From contig NZ_KE386791.1 of assembly GCF_000428725.1 (NCBI RefSeq), forward strand, positions 186,001 through 250,000: a stretch of DNA of 64,000 nt, in the 5' to 3' direction. The stretch is from Psychromonas aquimarina ATCC BAA-1526 (GTDB lineage Bacteria > Pseudomonadota > Gammaproteobacteria > Enterobacterales > Psychromonadaceae). A model generated the notes under the pieces. That model did not search any database. It saw only the letters and a program-made list of their open reading frames with translations, and was not told the DNA's origin. Below are positions 62,260 through 64,000 of the stretch, one piece after another; the first letter of the stretch is position 1, and every line of letters starts with the position of its first letter. Both the position numbers and the translations under genes were made by a program.

Positions 62260-63195
62260 TTAATTGTAATTAATGTGGCTTGTGGCTGATCTCGGGATAA
62301 CTGCCCCTTTATGCTGAATAACTACGGAGGCCAGCTGATGGCCCTGTAGTGCACAATCACGCGGCGTTTTGCCGGTCAGGTAACCTGCTAAGAAACCGGC
62401 ATTAAAGGAATCTCCCGCAGAGGTGGTGTCAATAACATTAGTCACTGCGGCCGCTGCAGTATGCTCAGTTTCACCGTCGAGCAGATTATGATAAATACAG
62501 CCTTCTGCCCCCAGCTTGAGCACCATCTCCTTAACACCGGCACTGCGCAGCCGGCAGCTGGTGTGCTCTGTTGAACTGTCACCCCAAAGGGCCTGTTCAT
62601 CATCATCCGTCACTAACGCAAGATCTGTGACTGCGAGAATCTCCTGGTAACATAAGCGTGCCTGCTCAGCATCTTTCCACAGAGCAGGGCGGTAGTTAGA
62701 ATCAAAGGCTATTTTAACTCCCCGGGCAGCCAGTTTCTGCAGCAGTGCAGTCAGCTGCTGACGATCTTGATCGGGTAATATCGCTAAACTGATGCCGCTA
62801 AGATAGATCATGTCTGCGCCCTGCAGCTGTTCTGTTACAGTTGGAAAATCATCATGCCGCAGCAGGTAACGTGCTGCAGACTGATCCCGCCAGTACATAA
62901 AGGTACGTTCACCCTGGTCGTCCAGCTGAATCAAATATAAACCCGGCCGGCGTGCAGGATCGCGCAGTACACAGTGAGTGTTTATACCTTCCTGCTGCCA
63001 GCGCCTGAGCATGCCGTCGCTTACAGCATCACTGCCCAGCGCGCTGACATAATCCACTGCAATTGAACGATCTGCAGTACGCGCCATATAAACGGCGGTG
63101 TTTAAGCTGTCACCGCCGTAGGACTGATGCATCTGTGCAAATGGTTTACCGTTGAGTTCAATCATACATTCGCCGATAACTGCTATGCGTTTCAT
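62260..63195 (-). CDS. kdgK: 2-keto-3-deoxygluconate kinase
   Basis: 311 residues (E. coli KdgK 309), PfkB/ribokinase family. Features: [12 protein letters not shown] at the start, [14 protein letters not shown] (sugar site), [24 protein letters not shown], and [18 protein letters not shown] with the catalytic aspartate and anion hole. It phosphorylates KDG to KDPG with ATP. Its start overlaps the uxaC stop by 4 bases (ATGA), which indicates translational coupling. Confidence 0.96.
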   Translation of the reverse strand: MKRIAVIGECMIELNGKPFAQMHQSYGGDSLNTAVYMARTADRSIAVDYVSALGSDAVSDGMLRRWQQEGINTHCVLRDPARRPGLYLIQLDDQGERTFMYWRDQSAARYLLRHDDFPTVTEQLQGADMIYLSGISLAILPDQDRQQLTALLQKLAARGVKIAFDSNYRPALWKDAEQARLCYQEILAVTDLALVTDDDEQALWGDSSTEHTSCRLRSAGVKEMVLKLGAEGCIYHNLLDGETEHTAAAAVTNVIDTTSAGDSFNAGFLAGYLTGKTPRDCALQGHQLASVVIQHKGAVIPRSATSHINYN

Positions 63196-64000
63196 TTCTG
63201 CTCCTCAGGCTGGCGAAAGTATGCCTTGGCATTATTGAAACAGATATCTTTAACCATTTGTCCAAGCAGTTTAATATCATTCGGCGCTTCGCCGTTTTCA
63301 ACCCACAAACCTATGATATTGCAGAGAATACGTCGGAAATACTCATGGCGCGTATATGACAGAAAGCTGCGTGAATCAGTAAGCATACCGACAAACTGAC
63401 TCAGCAGACCCAGCTGTGCTAACTGCTGCATCTGCCGTTCCATACCGTCTTTCTGATCGTTAAACCACCACCCGGAGCCGAACTGTACTTTTCCGGCAAT
63501 GCCGCCGCCTTGATAATTTCCAATCATAGTCGCCATCATTTCGTTATCACGAGGATTGAGGCAGTACAGTATGGTTTTAGGTAGTTGATCACTGCTGTCA
63601 AGGGCATCAAGCAGTGATGCTAACTGAAATGAAAAACTGCTGTCGCTGATTGAATCGAAACCCGCGTCAGCGCCAAGCAGTTTAAACATCCGGCTGCTGT
63701 TATTGCGCTGTGCTCCGATATGCAGCTGCATAACCCAGCCGCGCTGCGCATACTGTCTGCCCAGCCACACCTGTACAGCGGTGGAAAACTGATCTATTTC
63801 AAGAGAGCTTAACTGCTCCCCCTTTAAGCGCCGTGATAATAAACTGTCCAGTACTTTTTCCGTCGGCACAGATGCATAACGTACAACTTCAATTCCGTGA
63901 TCCGCGGCGCGGCAGCCGTGCGCGCTGAAGTGATCCAGACGGCGCTGCAGTGCGCTCAGCAGATCATTAAAAGAGCCGATTTCTATATCAGCAGCCTTGC
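63192..64000 (-). CDS. uxaC: Glucuronate isomerase (C-terminal part, cut by window edge)
   Basis: The frame enters from the right edge and ends at a TGA shared with the kdgK start. About 268 residues are seen of roughly 470. UxaC features: [20 protein letters not shown] with the metal-binding His-Gly-like region, [46 protein letters not shown] and the C-terminal [18 protein letters not shown]. It interconverts glucuronate and fructuronate (or galacturonate and tagaturonate). The later steps, uxuA/B or uxaA/B, are not in this window, and may lie beyond the edge. Confidence 0.95.
   Translation of the reverse strand, partial: KAADIEIGSFNDLLSALQRRLDHFSAHGCRAADHGIEVVRYASVPTEKVLDSLLSRRLKGEQLSSLEIDQFSTAVQVWLGRQYAQRGWVMQLHIGAQRNNSSRMFKLLGADAGFDSISDSSFSFQLASLLDALDSSDQLPKTILYCLNPRDNEMMATMIGNYQGGGIAGKVQFGSGWWFNDQKDGMERQMQQLAQLGLLSQFVGMLTDSRSFLSYTRHEYFRRILCNIIGLWVENGEAPNDIKLLGQMVKDICFNNAKAYFRQPEEQK

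Noticed and set aside
1-64000. CRISPR arrays, insertion sequences, prophage, tRNA or rRNA genes
   Set aside because: No regularly spaced repeats, transposase, integrase, phage structural genes or tRNA-like cloverleaf sequences were recognised by eye; a tRNA scan would be needed to be certain.

Overview
The window looks like chromosomal DNA of a marine or estuarine gammaproteobacterium of the Vibrionaceae/Psychromonadaceae type. This is inferred from gene content and moderate GC, not from a marker gene: there is no rRNA or tRNA here. Suggestive genes are an nspS-mbaA style polyamine/c-di-GMP pair, punR-punC, a second secDF pair, two chemoreceptors, an NhaC antiporter and two YjfB-type putative motility proteins. 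I see no phage, insertion sequence, CRISPR array or integrase.

Layout. 1-4.2 kb: a secreted spondin-domain protein (cut by the left edge), an HD-GYP response regulator, a small DUF1496-like protein, and a LysR regulator divergent from a PACE-type efflux protein. 4.3-10.1 kb: the glycine cleavage system, gcvH and gcvP on one strand and a cupin-HTH regulator plus gcvT on the other, with two matching GTTTCC/GAAAC inverted repeats in the divergent control region. 10.2-17.2 kb: a CPXCG protein, a DsbA-like lipoprotein whose 3' end is tandemly repeated, an ElyC/YdcF-like protein, a short-chain dehydrogenase, punC/punR and a GalT-like protein. 17.5-24.8 kb: a dCache chemoreceptor, an EamA transporter with a divergent AraC regulator, and nspS-mbaA. 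25-36.3 kb: a Dcu transporter, an orphan solute-binding protein paired with a periplasmic double rhodanese, a kinase-fold protein, uridine kinase, an acyl-CoA ligase, a second chemoreceptor, small proteins and a decayed cytochrome-domain fragment.

36.5-38.7 kb is kbl-tdh, turning threonine into glycine and acetyl-CoA, which could feed the glycine cleavage system. 39.1-43.4 kb is the most notable block: a three-gene molybdoenzyme operon (catalytic subunit, four-cluster ferredoxin, NrfD-type anchor) whose catalytic subunit carries the hallmark residues of respiratory arsenate reductase ArrA. It lies behind an FNR-like site and has no ars genes nearby. 43.5-52.3 kb holds a SlyD-like isomerase, a DUF748 protein, secDF with an upstream secreted protein, a TerB protein and a YccT-like protein. 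52.4-60.5 kb is mostly transport: a TetR-controlled EmrAB-like pump with a clear palindromic operator, a dicarboxylate/amino acid symporter, NhaC and a Bcr/CflA pump. 60.6-61.4 kb is a tandem duplication of YjfB-like genes with a sigma-28-like promoter. 61.6-64 kb is the lower hexuronate pathway (uxaC-kdgK-eda), cut by the right edge.

Functions are assigned by recognising families and motifs in the translations. No database search was run, so substrate-level claims are inferences.
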